Assembly: GCA_021464525.1 (NCBI GenBank)
Contig: JADRCO010001242.1
Span: 1 to 21,006, forward strand
Origin: Rhizophagus sp. LPA8_4_AMF
Taxonomy: Eukaryota; Glomeromycota; Glomeromycetes; Glomerales; Glomeraceae
Direction of reading: 5' to 3'
DNA length: 21,006 bases
A model generated the notes under the pieces. It saw nothing but the letters and a program-made list of their open reading frames with translations. It made no database searches and was not told where the DNA came from. The position numbers and the translations under genes are program-made. Positions 1-10,226 of the stretch are shown here, piece by piece; the stretch's first letter is position 1; each line of letters starts with the position of its first letter.

Positions 1-696
1 ATGATAAATTCTGTACCACAATGAAAATTCGTTGTATTAAATAATTCGTTAAATCGAAATTTGTTGTAACGCGAGCCAACTGTAGTTAGATGTTATGGTT
101 TGATGTTAAATATTAAAAGATTAATTTATAGTCTTTGATTGCAAATATATTTGATATTTAACCATAAACAAAAAAAAATATCAGTCAATTAAAACCTTAA
201 TAGATTGGCCAATAAACAAAGTTCAAAATTAAAACTAATGCGAATACAAATTTACATTGAATTCTCTAATTTCTTTATTGACGTATATTTTATAAATCTT
301 TTAGTTTACTTATTTGAATTTATTTAATTTAATATGATGGTGCATTCTGTACTGATAAAATGGTATGTAAATATTTCCCTATAAAATTTTTTTCAGAACT
401 ATGATCACGTGTCTGAGTTTCTTTGGAATAAAAACTAGAAAAATGATCATTTATCGGAGCTTTTTCCATAAATTTTTTTATAGGGATTAATATATTTTTT
501 TTCAGATATTATTCTTTTTTTTTGCAAAGAAATAAAATATTTTTTTTCCATCTCCTTAAATAATTTGATTGTATATTATAAATACCCTTTTTTCCTTACA
601 TATATATATATATTGGCTAGTTTTATTACAAAAAAATTTGCATATCATATCAGCAAGCATTAGATTTTGGTTCTCACTTCATTTTTATAAAATCAT
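1..696. other. AT-rich intergenic DNA, no gene seen
   Basis: I see no open frame of useful length, RNA gene or mobile-element end here. It contains A/T runs, a short (TA)n tract at about 599-612 and a CACGTG palindrome near 405-410 with no obvious gene attached. Confidence 0.6.
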
Positions 697-1372
697 TTAA
701 CTGATAATATTAAATCTGATGAATTAATTAATTTAGTTAAAGAATTAAATGATCAAGTTCAAAATATTTTATTAAATAATAATAAATTTTGTTATAGTTG
801 ATGGATTATTACTATAGATAAATTCTGATATTATAGATATTAAAATACTTTAGAAGCTGATTATTATGAATTTATGACACAATTAAACAGAAGGAAGAAT
901 TTATTTATGGTAAGAAAATACCCGAAATAAATTGGATCAATCTTACAAATTATTTTGATCAAATGGGTTGGCCTAATCATTATAAAGCAAATAATAATAT
1001 AATTAATAAATATGTTTTAGAAGGTGAAAATGATATTTTGAAAGATTTAATTGTATTGAAATTAAGTAATATTTCAATTTATCAAAAAATATTTAAACAT
1101 TATTTTAGATTTGATCAAATTTCAATAAATCACATTACTGTTTATTCCGATGTCATTTTTAAAATATAATGCCACTTTTCAGTTCTAATTTAGATAATCG
1201 AAATTATGATGGTAAAATGCCTATAATGCACACTTATGTAAATATAAGTGCATATGTATACGCGAATAACGCGATAATGCCGCTTCCATCTTTATTTATT
1301 TTATTCATAGTTATTTCAAATTTATTATTATGGCAATATGAATATTCAAACAATATGTCAATTGAGAATTAA
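697..1372 (+). pseudogene. Degenerate retroelement C-terminal fragment, RNase H-like
   Basis: Broken coding DNA in more than one frame. The first stretch (about 697-800) reads LTDNIKSDELINLVKELND and then hits stops. A long open stretch from about 895 to 1168 includes KKIPEINWINLTNYFDQMGW and ends in DQISINHITVYSDVIFKI. A second piece (1169-1372) holds NYDGKMPIMHTYVN. The order 'hydrophobic strand, VYSD, then G-x-MP about 25 residues on' resembles the start of an RNase H fold (usually V-Y-T/S-D-G-S), as found near the C-terminus of LINE-type retroelements. The GS after the catalytic Asp is replaced by VI, a stop follows, and I cannot place the catalytic Glu, so it is dead. The family call is inference from the motif. 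An unrelated degraded gene is possible. Confidence 0.4.
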
Positions 1373-1428
1373 ATTCACTTTAAACAATCGTTAAAATATT
1401 ATTACAATCTGAGAATTGTAACTGTGAA

Positions 1429-1642
1429 TAGTGTTTCGATCCGGATAAAACCTAAAATATTTTCACGTGAGATTGTGACAAAAAAACATAATAAATCTCA
1501 GCTCTGAATGGACTACAATTTCGACCAGAATTAAAATATTGTTACTTCATAAATTTGAATTGATTCTGGTAGTTCTATCCTTAATTAACCGAACCGGTAT
1601 CCGGATAAAAATCGGATAAAACCGCTACGGATCGAAACACTA
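1429..1642. mobile_element. Non-autonomous hAT-type element (MITE), 214 bp
   Basis: The ends are a perfect 15-bp terminal inverted repeat: TAGTGTTTCGATCCG at 1429-1443 and its reverse complement CGGATCGAAACACTA at 1628-1642. Both sides are flanked by the identical 8-mer ACTGTGAA (1421-1428 and 1643-1650), a target-site duplication. An 8-bp duplication with ends beginning TAGNG is the known signature of hAT transposons. The 214-bp interior has no coding capacity, so movement would need a transposase supplied elsewhere. A CCGGATAAAA-like string occurs near both ends in direct orientation. Perfect TIR and duplication suggest a fairly recent insertion. Confidence 0.9.
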
Positions 1643-1650
1643 ACTGTGAA

Positions 1651-3214
1651 GAATTTCTCGGTAATGATAAATCACGCGATATGAGAGAGTCTCAAGTGAT
1701 AAGAATCTATTAACTTGAGGATTTTAAATTGATCATTATTAATTAATTTACTTGCTCCTATTTACTCTAATATCCATAAAAAATGATACTTTAAAATAGC
1801 TTTCCATTAGTTTTTTTTATTATATTAAACTTAATTGTGCCGTACTTAATTTTAACAAGCATTAAATACAAATGATGAACGCAATGAATATTAAGTTGCT
1901 AAAAAAAATCTATCTAATCATCTTAATTGCTTCAGCTGTTATTTGTTTTTTAAAAGAAGTTTGTTAATGCTACGTTTAATAATGTTTATGCTTATAAATT
2001 AAAATATGATTAAATAAAAACATGATGATAAGATATCTAGAAATAATTCTAAATTCCATAGATTCTTGTGAACGCTCCTCACGTGATACAAAAAGTAATA
2101 CAAGAAATCAAAGAAATTTATCTACAAGTATCATTTTAGAAAAGAAAATACCGGACATCTTTTACATTAAAATTATATAAATTACATGATACAACTTTTT
2201 TCGCAAAATATTGGACTTTCATTATTGCAGAAAGATTTGAATTTATTTATGCGTATTCAATAAAATAATTTGGCATACGTTTCAATGTAAAAAAAAATTT
2301 CTTCCAAACGAGAATCTCAAATTTGGCTAATAAAAATTTTGGCTGACATCATCTAAAAGCAAGAGATCACGTTATTTTGGTTCATTTTACGCAAACTCTG
2401 TATTGTTGCATTGCTCGGCGTCCCGTACTGGTTTAATCAATGATTGAATGAAATACGCATGTCTTATTGCTTCTGTTATTCAGAATAAAGTGAACCCAAA
2501 TATCTTTGAAAACGGTTGACAAAATTATGATAATTCATCACGAGTTTAGCCACTTCTTTCCCTCAATGTAAAATCTCAGAAGATAGTAACACCATGGACT
2601 TACTGAGCGATACATATTCCTGTTAAAAATGCGTTGAAGAAGTGTAAGTTGGCTTACTGAATTTTAAAATTACAAAGAAATGTAGTTGTATTTATACGCA
2701 ACGTATAAGTATCATAATATTACCATTACTATATGACTCCAATGGATGAAGAACCTGATGCTTAGATCACTGTGTAAAAATATTTCTTGAACTTATTCGC
2801 AAAAATTATAACATAATTTTTTGTTCTTTCCCATAAAATACCGGTTAATATGTCAAAGACCATTGATTTATTTGTGATCATATTTAACTATTCCAAGATA
2901 ACGCAATCGTTACAAAATGTATAAAATGTCATCAATTACTCCCATTTATCACTTCATAAAAAGTAAAACAAGAATCCAAAGAACATTAAAAATTTATAAC
3001 CTACCTTTACAATAAATTTCATCAATTAATTAATCGAACAAATATATACTACAGAGCAGTTATGGAATACTGATTTGCTCTATTACCCGTCTAGGTTTTA
3101 AAAATATTATCACATTGCAAATTTTCTGTTTCAAATAATCATATTTATTCGCTGTTATCGCCGTAAGCACGTGCTTTTATTGGCGTAGTAAATTTTTGGG
3201 TTTATCACCTTGGA
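1651..3214. other. Intergenic DNA, no gene seen
   Basis: About 1.5 kb of AT-rich sequence with stops in all frames. I found no conserved protein motif, RNA gene or repeat pair. A CACGTG lies at about 2079-2084, and a GCACGTGC palindrome lies near 3168-3176. Confidence 0.5.
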
Positions 3215-3222
3215 TATAAATA
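3215..3222 (+). promoter_or_regulatory. Candidate TATA box upstream of first F-box gene
   Basis: TATAAATA is followed about 50 bp on by an ATG (3273-3275) that runs straight into a strong donor-like GTAAGT (3280-3285). This could be the core promoter and first exon end of a transcript whose intron reaches the AG at 3644-3645, just before the F-box start. The ATG at 3273 would be out of frame with the F-box gene after such splicing. The paralogue at 11245-12753 does not share this stretch. Position-based inference only. Confidence 0.25.
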
Positions 3223-3358
3223 ATAAAAACAGTGGAAAATTATTGAAATTATTACTTAATACAACGAACCAAATGGAGGGTAAGTTCCGACTTCTGGATA
3301 TTTTTGTTGGACAATCACATTGTTTTTTTTAAAATATACCTTTCTGTTATAAGCAATG

Positions 3359-3645
3359 GCGTAATTTGTGTTTATTTATTGCGTTATTGTGTAACATTAC
3401 TTGTAACATTACTTACAACATTTGGTCAAGTTTGTGGCTGTACGAATATCTAATTTGGCAAGTTAATCGGAGTTGGATTCGGTATGCTTTTTTATATAAA
3501 AAAACGTAGTTTTATTTCCTTTTTTTTTTTAAAAAAAAAAAAAAAAATACCTCGAAAATTTTTTTAAAAGTTTCATTTATAAATCGGTTTAAGCCATTTT
3601 TGTTTATTTATTTTTTTATTTTTTATTTTTTATTTTTGAATAAAG
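3359..3645 (+). promoter_or_regulatory. Conserved leader/promoter block of first F-box gene
   Basis: This non-coding stretch aligns by eye with the stretch upstream of the second F-box gene (12757-12996, minus strand). Shared landmarks in order are GCGTAAT, TTTATTTATT, AACATTACTTGTA, CATTTG-TCAA, ATCTAATTT, TTTAAGCCATTTTT and TTTGAATAAAG just before the ATG. The copy here is enlarged by T-rich slippage (about 3603-3636) and by the T/A palindrome at 3520-3547. It was either duplicated with the gene or retained as promoter/5' UTR. Confidence 0.6.
3520..3547. repeat. Homopolymer palindrome T11-A17
   Basis: Eleven T followed directly by seventeen A. It can fold as a perfect A/T hairpin and lies inside the F-box leader. 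It is absent from the same place upstream of the paralogue, so it arose after duplication by slippage. The true run lengths may differ because of sequencing error. Confidence 0.8.
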
Positions 3646-3646
3646 A

Positions 3647-5149
3647 ATGGCCAAACTCAATAAAGATATTCTTTTCTTAATATTCGAAGAATTACAAGAA
3701 GATTCAAAATCCCTCTTTTCATGTCTATTGGTCAATAGACTTTGGTGTGAAACTGTGATACCAATTTTATGGAGGAATCCTTGGTGCTATAGTGGTATTA
3801 ATTATAGTAATAAAAGCTCTTTATTCATCATTATTTCTCACTATTTAGTTGACGATATAGAAGAATTCGTAACAAATCAAAGAATTCAATTACCTTCAAG
3901 TTCAAATCAATCACTTTTGTTTGATTATTTATCCTTCTGCAGAAGTATCAATGTAAATACTTTAAATAGTATAATTTCTAATGGTTCATCTTTGGCTTAT
4001 AATCAATTTTTTATGCAACAAAAATTTTATTATCTCTTTATGAAAAAATGTCCAGAATTGAAATATTTTGATATGAAATCAATTAAACACCAATTATTTT
4101 ATTTTCCGGAAGCCATTGTTCGTCTTGAGTCACTTTGTGAATTAAAATGTGATACATCTATTGATTATTCATACTTTTATGGATTATCACAATTCTGTCA
4201 ATATATACAGAGGCTTTTCATTGTTAATATGAACTCAAAACCTAATCATGGGATTATTAAGTTAATTGAAGTTCAGAAGAGATTAAAACATTTTGAATGG
4301 GTTGATAATTTTGATGATGATTTTACGGATTATAATCTATATGAAAAACTTGTTCTTGTATTAGAAAAAAAAGCAGAAAGCCTCAATTATTTAAGAATAC
4401 TTTTCCTATATCTAGATATTTATGAACACACATTATTGCAAGATATACTTCCAAAGTTTAGTAAACTAAAAGTATTAATAATTGATGAATATCTTTCTTT
4501 TAATAAAAAACAACTAGAAAAATTGAAAATACAGGTTTATTGTGAACTTGAGGCTCTTAATGTAGAGTGGAATAGATTAAATGTAATTTCCAGTATAATT
4601 GAAAATAGTGGAGGGCGTCTCAAGAAAGTTTTGTTCAGTCCTTATAATATTAAATGTGAACCTTATAACTTTAATGAGGATTCTCTCAATTATATTCGTA
4701 AAATTTATGAAAATTGTCCTTTAATTGAATACTTGTCAATTGCATTCTCATCATCAAAGGAGCATTTCATTGAGCTTGAAAAATTATTAAAATTTTGTAA
4801 AAATTTGAAATCATTATTAATTATAATTGTTGATAGTGAAGAAGATACTTACGATAACTTTTTAAAAAATGGGAAAGAATTATTAAAAATATTAATTAAA
4901 TCAACATCAACTAATTTTAAAGAAATTAGGTTTTGCTATAAATTTAAATTTTCTTTAGAAAACTTGGAGGAATTCTTGGAAAAATGGAGGGGTAGACATG
5001 CATTTTCCCTATTTACTATTGAATATTTAGGAGTGAACAATATTTATAAGGAACTGACCAATAAATATAAAGGAGATGGAGTTATCAAAGATTTTAAATA
5101 TTTGTCTTATGTAGATTTAACTGACTATATTACAGAAGTTTGCTTCTAA
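3647..5149 (+). CDS. F-box/LRR-like protein, 500 aa
   Basis: Single-exon gene. The N-terminus (about residues 3-48) is a typical F-box: LNKDILFLIFEELQED, then SLFSCLLVNRLWCE and PILWRNPW. F-boxes bind Skp1 and attach the protein to an SCF ubiquitin ligase; the rest of the chain normally chooses the substrate. Residues about 130-500 are an irregular leucine-rich helix/strand succession (for example LKYFDMKSIKHQLFYFPEA and LIEYLSIAFSSSKEHF), consistent with degenerate LRRs. No signal peptide or membrane segment is apparent. The start is supported by the paralogue at 11245-12753, which begins M-S/A-KLNKD at the same point and is 502 aa. The target is unknown. It is intact, with codon use like its neighbours, and probably cytosolic or nuclear. 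Confidence 0.9.
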   Translation: MAKLNKDILFLIFEELQEDSKSLFSCLLVNRLWCETVIPILWRNPWCYSGINYSNKSSLFIIISHYLVDDIEEFVTNQRIQLPSSSNQSLLFDYLSFCRSINVNTLNSIISNGSSLAYNQFFMQQKFYYLFMKKCPELKYFDMKSIKHQLFYFPEAIVRLESLCELKCDTSIDYSYFYGLSQFCQYIQRLFIVNMNSKPNHGIIKLIEVQKRLKHFEWVDNFDDDFTDYNLYEKLVLVLEKKAESLNYLRILFLYLDIYEHTLLQDILPKFSKLKVLIIDEYLSFNKKQLEKLKIQVYCELEALNVEWNRLNVISSIIENSGGRLKKVLFSPYNIKCEPYNFNEDSLNYIRKIYENCPLIEYLSIAFSSSKEHFIELEKLLKFCKNLKSLLIIIVDSEEDTYDNFLKNGKELLKILIKSTSTNFKEIRFCYKFKFSLENLEEFLEKWRGRHAFSLFTIEYLGVNNIYKELTNKYKGDGVIKDFKYLSYVDLTDYITEVCF

Positions 5150-6603
5150 TGTTGTACAGTGATCGTAGCTGCATTACAGTATAAATAGTAACCTCATAGT
5201 AAAAGTATGGGTAAGTATTGTATTTAATGTGTTATATTCAGTCTAGTTCATTGATCAATTTTGTACTTTTTCTTTTATTTTTTCATAAAAATTTCTGGTG
5301 TGATTGTGATTTTTATATATATTAGCAAATTCAGTAATAACAATCATAATGTACTGTATATGACATAAACCATAGGTGTATAAAATATTGGATTATTATA
5401 CCATTAAATAACAAATTTACATTTTTAACAAAAATTCGTATGAGCATATATTAAAAATGAAATTTTTATAGATGCTTCTAACAAATTTTAGTATTTTGTT
5501 TTTTTTTACAAATTACAAATAAATAAATAAATAAAGCATTTGTAAATATACAAATAAAAAAAACTATTATTTATATAAAAAAAAATAATAAATAAACTCT
5601 ATAAACTTATTTATTAGCATAGGTATTTTACTTAATATTTAATCCAAATAACTAATGCGTCAAAAATTCAAAGAATAATAATTTCTCTGAAGAATATCTG
5701 CATAATAATATAGTATATTATTAATAATTTAACATTTTCTTTAAAATTTATAGAATTTTTAAGATAAATATGTCACAGGAAATAAATGGTTTTTTCCTAT
5801 TTGGCTAATTCCACTTTTCATGGTTGAACATCGAATCTCTTTTGTTATAAAAAAATAAAATCCTATTATTAGTTTTTTATTTTATAAATATCACAATTAT
5901 TGACTGCGGATTTCATAGTAAAAAAGTTCAACAAAATAAAAAACAATATATATTTACTGTATTATAAAAATTCTAAGTATTGTAATTGACGTTTGGATTA
6001 CCCTCCTGTATAAATAAATTGAATTATGTAACTTGAAACACGTGATATACTATGGTACAGTACGTTCCAATTCCCCAAATCCAGTTAATGAAATTATGAT
6101 CGGATTTTTTTTTTTATTTCTTGGGTTTTTTCCTTTTTTGATTTGGATTTTTTAAACGAAAAAAAATTTTACTTTCATTTTTTTTTTTAATCCGGTTCCA
6201 GTTAATGAAATTTTAATATTTTTTTGCTAATTAATGAAAAAGTTTAATTTGTCTCATTAAGCATATTATATTTTCAGTCATTGCCAAAGCCTATCTGGTT
6301 AAAATAAAATGAGCTTTTTCATATATATATGTATTCAGTTTTTATGAAATTTTCCAAAAATTTTCTAATTTAGTTTTCATTTTTTTATTTTAATTTTTGT
6401 TTTTTTCTAAAAAAAAAAAAAAAAAAAAAAAATTTTTTTTATTTTTTTATCAAAATATAATTTTTTTTTTTAATTCTTTTTTTAAATATTCAGTTTTTTT
6501 ATTATTTATTTTTTTATTTACTCATTGATTATTAATAATTTATTTTGTAAATTTATAAATATAATTTTTCTAAAAAATAAGGAGTATTGCTAAAGCTCAC
6601 CAG

Positions 6604-6634
6604 CGGTGATTGTCACCACCGGTGATTATCACCG
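6604..6634. repeat. Two adjacent GGTGA/TCACC palindromes
   Basis: CGGTGATTGTCACCA (6604-6618) is followed one base later by CGGTGATTATCACCG (6620-6634), whose 7-bp arms are perfect around one central T. The GC-rich palindromic pair stands out in nearly pure A/T DNA. It could be a dimeric protein site or the worn end of a transposon. I found no matching partner elsewhere in the window. Confidence 0.7.
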
Positions 6635-6941
6635 AAATTTTTTTTGATCAATGATGTCGATTTTAAGCGCCTATCTGCTATTATTTTTAGTAAATTCCCG
6701 TTATGCAAATTATTTTTTTTTTTTTTAATAATTTTTTCAAACAAAGATTTCAAAAAAATTTTTTATTCAAAGTGATTTAATAATAAATTTATTTGCAAAC
6801 CAAATACCAAAAGTTACACGTTTATAATGGTGTTAAAAATAATTTATCAATTTTATTAATTTAAAATATGTTTTATTGATTAGAAAAATAAATTATTGTC
6901 ACCAATTTTTTACTTTATTTTTTAACAGGAATGACAGAAAC

Positions 6942-7145
6942 TTAAAAAAAAAAAGAGAAAGTGCTAACAAAAAATTGGAACAATAATAAAAAGAAGAGTA
7001 AGAACAAAATATAATAAAGGAATAATGAAGAACATCAAAAAAAACGAAGGAGTGAATGAAAAAGAACAAAATAAATGAAGGGGGAGTGAAAAGGAACAAA
7101 AATAATAAAAGAAGAGTGAAAAAGAACGAAAAGAAATGAAATGCA
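6942..7145 (+). repeat. Purine-rich low-complexity tract
   Basis: About 200 bp in which the plus strand is almost all A and G, built from imperfect repeats such as AATAATAAAAAGAAGAGTAA and AATAATAAAAGAAGAGTGAA. It is strand-asymmetric low-complexity DNA, not a gene. Confidence 0.7.
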
Positions 7146-7260
7146 AATTTGCAAGAGTAATAACCATATTTTTCTCTTTTCTTTCCATCGCTTCTCCCGC
7201 TGAGTAACAAATAGTTGTGGATTTTCATTTTTTGTAAAATACGCAATAAAATGACTAGCC

Positions 7261-9475
7261 TTATTTGGTTAAATTATATTCGAGCTTCTGAATGATTTGA
7301 ATATGTTCCAAGTGTTTTGAATTTTCATTCAAGAGGTTTGGAAGTATACGCTTCATGCTATATTGAACTGGTTTTGCAGCATTCCTTGCAGTTTTCTTAG
7401 CATGTTTAGGATCCTGAACACATACTACTGGGTCAATCTGTTCAAAGATTGGGATATTCAAATCATCCTCATATATTGATAGTCGTTCTGCAGTATTTGC
7501 ATTAAGTACTTGTTGCTGAAATTTGAAATTCGACAATAGCACCATCTGATCCAAATGACAAAATATGTAGTTTAAGTCGTGGTGCAATTTCTTCAAGAAG
7601 TTCAAAGCGTAATTTAGTGATATCATCTGCTTTATCTGATTCTTGATTTAGAGCAATTACTACTGGTGGGAATTTTGGTAAAGGAACCTTTATGATATTC
7701 CATGAATAAAAACAAATAATTAGAATTAAATATCAATAAAATACATCAAAGAAATTTAACTTACTTGTAAAATATAAGCTCGAACATCTTTTGCAATAGC
7801 ATTTTTTTCTTTAATTTTCTTGATAATATTCGGAATATCACTGTAAATATTGATCTTGGTATCATCACTGCTAAAAGTAGAACCAATCACACATTCAAGA
7901 ATTGGATTGTATCTTAAACGTGATTTAAGCTTTGTGTTATCTGTCATAGTCACCACTGGACCATCATAATTAATTGTTTCAATTAATCATTTAAATCGAG
8001 CCACATTCTCATAGCATAAATCAGGATTTGTTAAATAATCCTCGTTATTATGTCTTAATTTTCTAAATAATCAATTATAATTATTAATACTTCAAATCAA
8101 ATAATGATAATATAAAATAGCATTCAATATACCTAATCGATTGCAAACTACGTCCTTCTAAGTTTTGCCGAAATAAGTCCAATGCACGACTACTAATGCT
8201 TCCCAATATAACAAGAAAATTAGTAAATTCCTCTGAATATTTCATATTCTGCTTCCCTTTATTTGAAAGTTTTCTTTCCGCTGCATCATTCATCACTTCA
8301 CATAATCCCTTAAATACTGGTATATTATTAAAAGCACCTTTAATTTCTTTATCTGCCAATACTACCCATGGATTATCAACTTTATTTTCATTCTCATCAT
8401 TAAGAACATTCCATATATCACGTAAATCAATATTTCGAAGGTAAATTTTCAAGTTACTATCTTTACAATAATGTTTTGGTGCATATTTTACATTTATTGG
8501 CAATGGTGATCATTTGATAATTTTATTCCTAAGATCCTTATTAGATCTCAAATTATGGCATTTGTGACATACATTTCCACATTGTGCGGTTCCTGTGAAT
8601 GTTTTTACACGCACTACATTTGATAAAATTGAATAATTGAATTATTAGTAAAAAAAAATACTTTTTAAAACATATTAAGAATTAAAAGTTAACTCACAAA
8701 AATGATCAATTTTCCACATTGATTCTGCAAAAACAGCTCTATTTAGTTTTCACTTCTGTTGAAAGCTTGATTTTTGGCTAAACTGGAAATAATTTTGGAA
8801 ATAGTTGCTGCGCTACAACTTCAAACCCTACATGACCCTCCAAATGAGCTAGTATCCGTTTGATATAATTAGTGATTTGTTCAGATTGTAGTCCAACACA
8901 AATACATCATTTTTAGAAATATTTATTGGTATCATCATCATAATCATCAGCAGTGTAACATGCATCGACATCTTCATTTTCATTTTCTTTGTCACTTCAT
9001 CATCAACCTGAAAACAATCATCTTCATCCATTGTATATATCAGAATCCTATTCTTCATCTGAACTCAATATTTTCTTCTGTAGCCGGCTTGAAAAAACTA
9101 TAAATAGATCTTTGTCCTTCACTTGCTTTACATCCTAAACGTGCCACATGTCTATTAATAATCTTCTTCATATTGCGATTTAATTTGATTGGTTTTCCAC
9201 ATATACACAATTACACACTACTTTTTTTGTATGAACAATGTGGGCAACATATTCATGTTTAGCTAATCGCTCCTTGCAATAAATCTAACTAAATTACGCA
9301 AAGTTAAAATCTAACTTATTGAAAATATTGACCTAATTATACGTATTATTAGATTCTAACAAAATGAAGATTACTAAGGTTGCAACATGTTGTCTCCTCT
9401 CACCTATATCAGTATTGTTCAGGAGTCCTACTAATAGATCACATTTGTCATTATTTAATATAGCAAAATTTGAAC
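7261..9475 (-). pseudogene. Decayed intron-containing transposase-like gene
   Basis: Read from 9475 to 7261. It opens with NNDKCDLLVGLLNNTDIGER (about 9460-9395). Next comes a zinc-finger-like stretch: VVCNC, KPIKLNRNMKKIINRHVARL, then GCKASEGQRSIYSFFKP (about 9220-9075), with CxC...H-x5-C spacing like a BED finger. An acidic linker is followed by EQITNYIKRILAHLEGHVGF. After intron 8614-8697 there is CGNVCHKCHNLRSNKD. Then come NPWVVLADKEIKGAFNNIPV and SRALDLFRQNLEGRS, intron 8063-8132, MTDNTKLKSRLRYNP, intron 7688-7764, LPKFPPVVIAL, and finally VQDPKHAKKTARNA near 7390-7430. That last motif resembles the D-P-x-H-x-x-K-x-x-R-N block of P/THAP- and hAT-like DDE transposases. All three introns keep GT and AG. 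It is dead: in-frame TGA at 8510-8512 and 7987-7989, a 7-bp duplication frameshift near 7517-7530, and N-terminal frameshifts. The exact family is uncertain. The shape matches a repeat family I recall from Rhizophagus. Confidence 0.65.
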
Positions 9476-9629
9476 TAGATTAGGTTGATGTGTGGCGACT
9501 GCGTTGCCACCAGATTGTCTAAGACTTTTATTAGTAGAACACCTAGAATGTTACTTCGTTTAGATTAAATCAAGTTATTAATAAAAAATTTATTTAGTAT
9601 TTGTATTTTCTGCAATGGATGGATTCGCG
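9476..9629. other. Short spacer with one hairpin
   Basis: No gene. GTGGCGAC...GTTGCCAC (about 9491-9509) can form an 8-bp stem with one G-T pair and a 3-nt loop. No function is assigned. Confidence 0.4.
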
Positions 9630-9937
9630 GTAAACGAAGATATTTCTAAAGTAAAAAAGAAGAAATGATAATTATTAGTGTAGTTATTAATAAATAAAAA
9701 AAAACTAAAAAGTATAACTTACCCATAGTTATGTTTCGATCAGTCTTCTCTGTTCCAAAGGGTTACACATTTGTTTTTTACATTGACTTCGTAATTGACA
9801 TAAATGCAATAATAGACTTAGATGCATCCTAAGAATGGACATAAAATAACAGATAAAGAAAAAAGTGAGAATTGGTTAGTATATTCAAAATAAAAAATAA
9901 TAGTTAATGAAACCATTCTATTTACATTCCACGCCAG

Positions 9938-10226
9938 GTACCTAAGAGGTTGAAGTCTAAGTCCAGGAGCGTCCCTAAAGAGAAAAAAAGAAAGTGAGCG
10001 TTAGTAACGTTCCCAAATCAAGAAAAATCTCCCTTCTCACCTTTCATTCTACTTATATTCCATACCAGGTATCCAAGAGGCCAAAGTCCAAGTTGAGAAG
10101 CATCTCTAAAGAAAAAAAGAAGGGAATGTTATTAATGTTTCCAAAACAACAAATGTTCTTTTCTCCCTCACATTCTACTTACAATTCATGTCAGGTATTC
10201 ACGAGGCCAAAATCCAGAAGGCATCC
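9938..10226 (+). repeat. Three clearest basic repeat units of the array
   Basis: Exon-like blocks begin at 9938, 10069 and 10195, each right after CAG preceded by a pyrimidine-rich tract, so each looks like a real 3' splice site. Unit 1 (9938-9993) ends at a good donor, GTGAGC. Unit 2 (10069-10121) ends at GGGAAT, a lost donor. Unit 3 meets a TAA after VFTRPKSRRHP. Spacing is 131 then 126 bp. Units 1 and 2 are 56 and 53 nt, neither a multiple of 3, so simple joining breaks the frame. The encoded repeat V-x-K-R-x-K-S-K-x-R-S-x-x-K-E-K-K is strongly basic and resembles a nuclear-localisation signal. Confidence 0.55.

Larger units (their letters stand above)
5150..7260. other. AT-rich spacer, no gene seen
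   Basis: About 2.1 kb dominated by A and T runs: (AAAT)n near 5517-5535, a run of about 28 A flanked by T near 6412-6445, and many T8-T10 tracts. The only non-trivial structures are the paired GGTGA palindromes at 6604-6634 and the purine-rich tract at about 6942-7145. Open frames on the minus strand across the purine tract are low-complexity Phe/Ser/Leu and not credible genes. No RNA gene was recognised. Confidence 0.6.

Noticed and set aside
963-1169. Gene starting at the ATG at 963
   Set aside because: The same frame is open and coding-like well upstream (EFIYGKKIPEINW), so the ATG is internal to a broken larger gene.
6899-7246. Minus-strand open frame of 115 codons, Phe/Ser/Leu-rich
   Set aside because: It is the complement of the purine-rich tract; low-complexity composition with no domain and no homologue-like pattern.
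8196-8444. Plus-strand open frame of 82 codons
   Set aside because: Antisense shadow of the transposase relic, whose minus-strand reading carries the recognisable motifs.
8849-9058. Minus-strand Met-rich frame of 69 codons
   Set aside because: A frame-shifted reading of the acidic linker of the transposase relic; the correct frame gives SDKENENEDVDA and then EQITNYIKRILAHLEGH.
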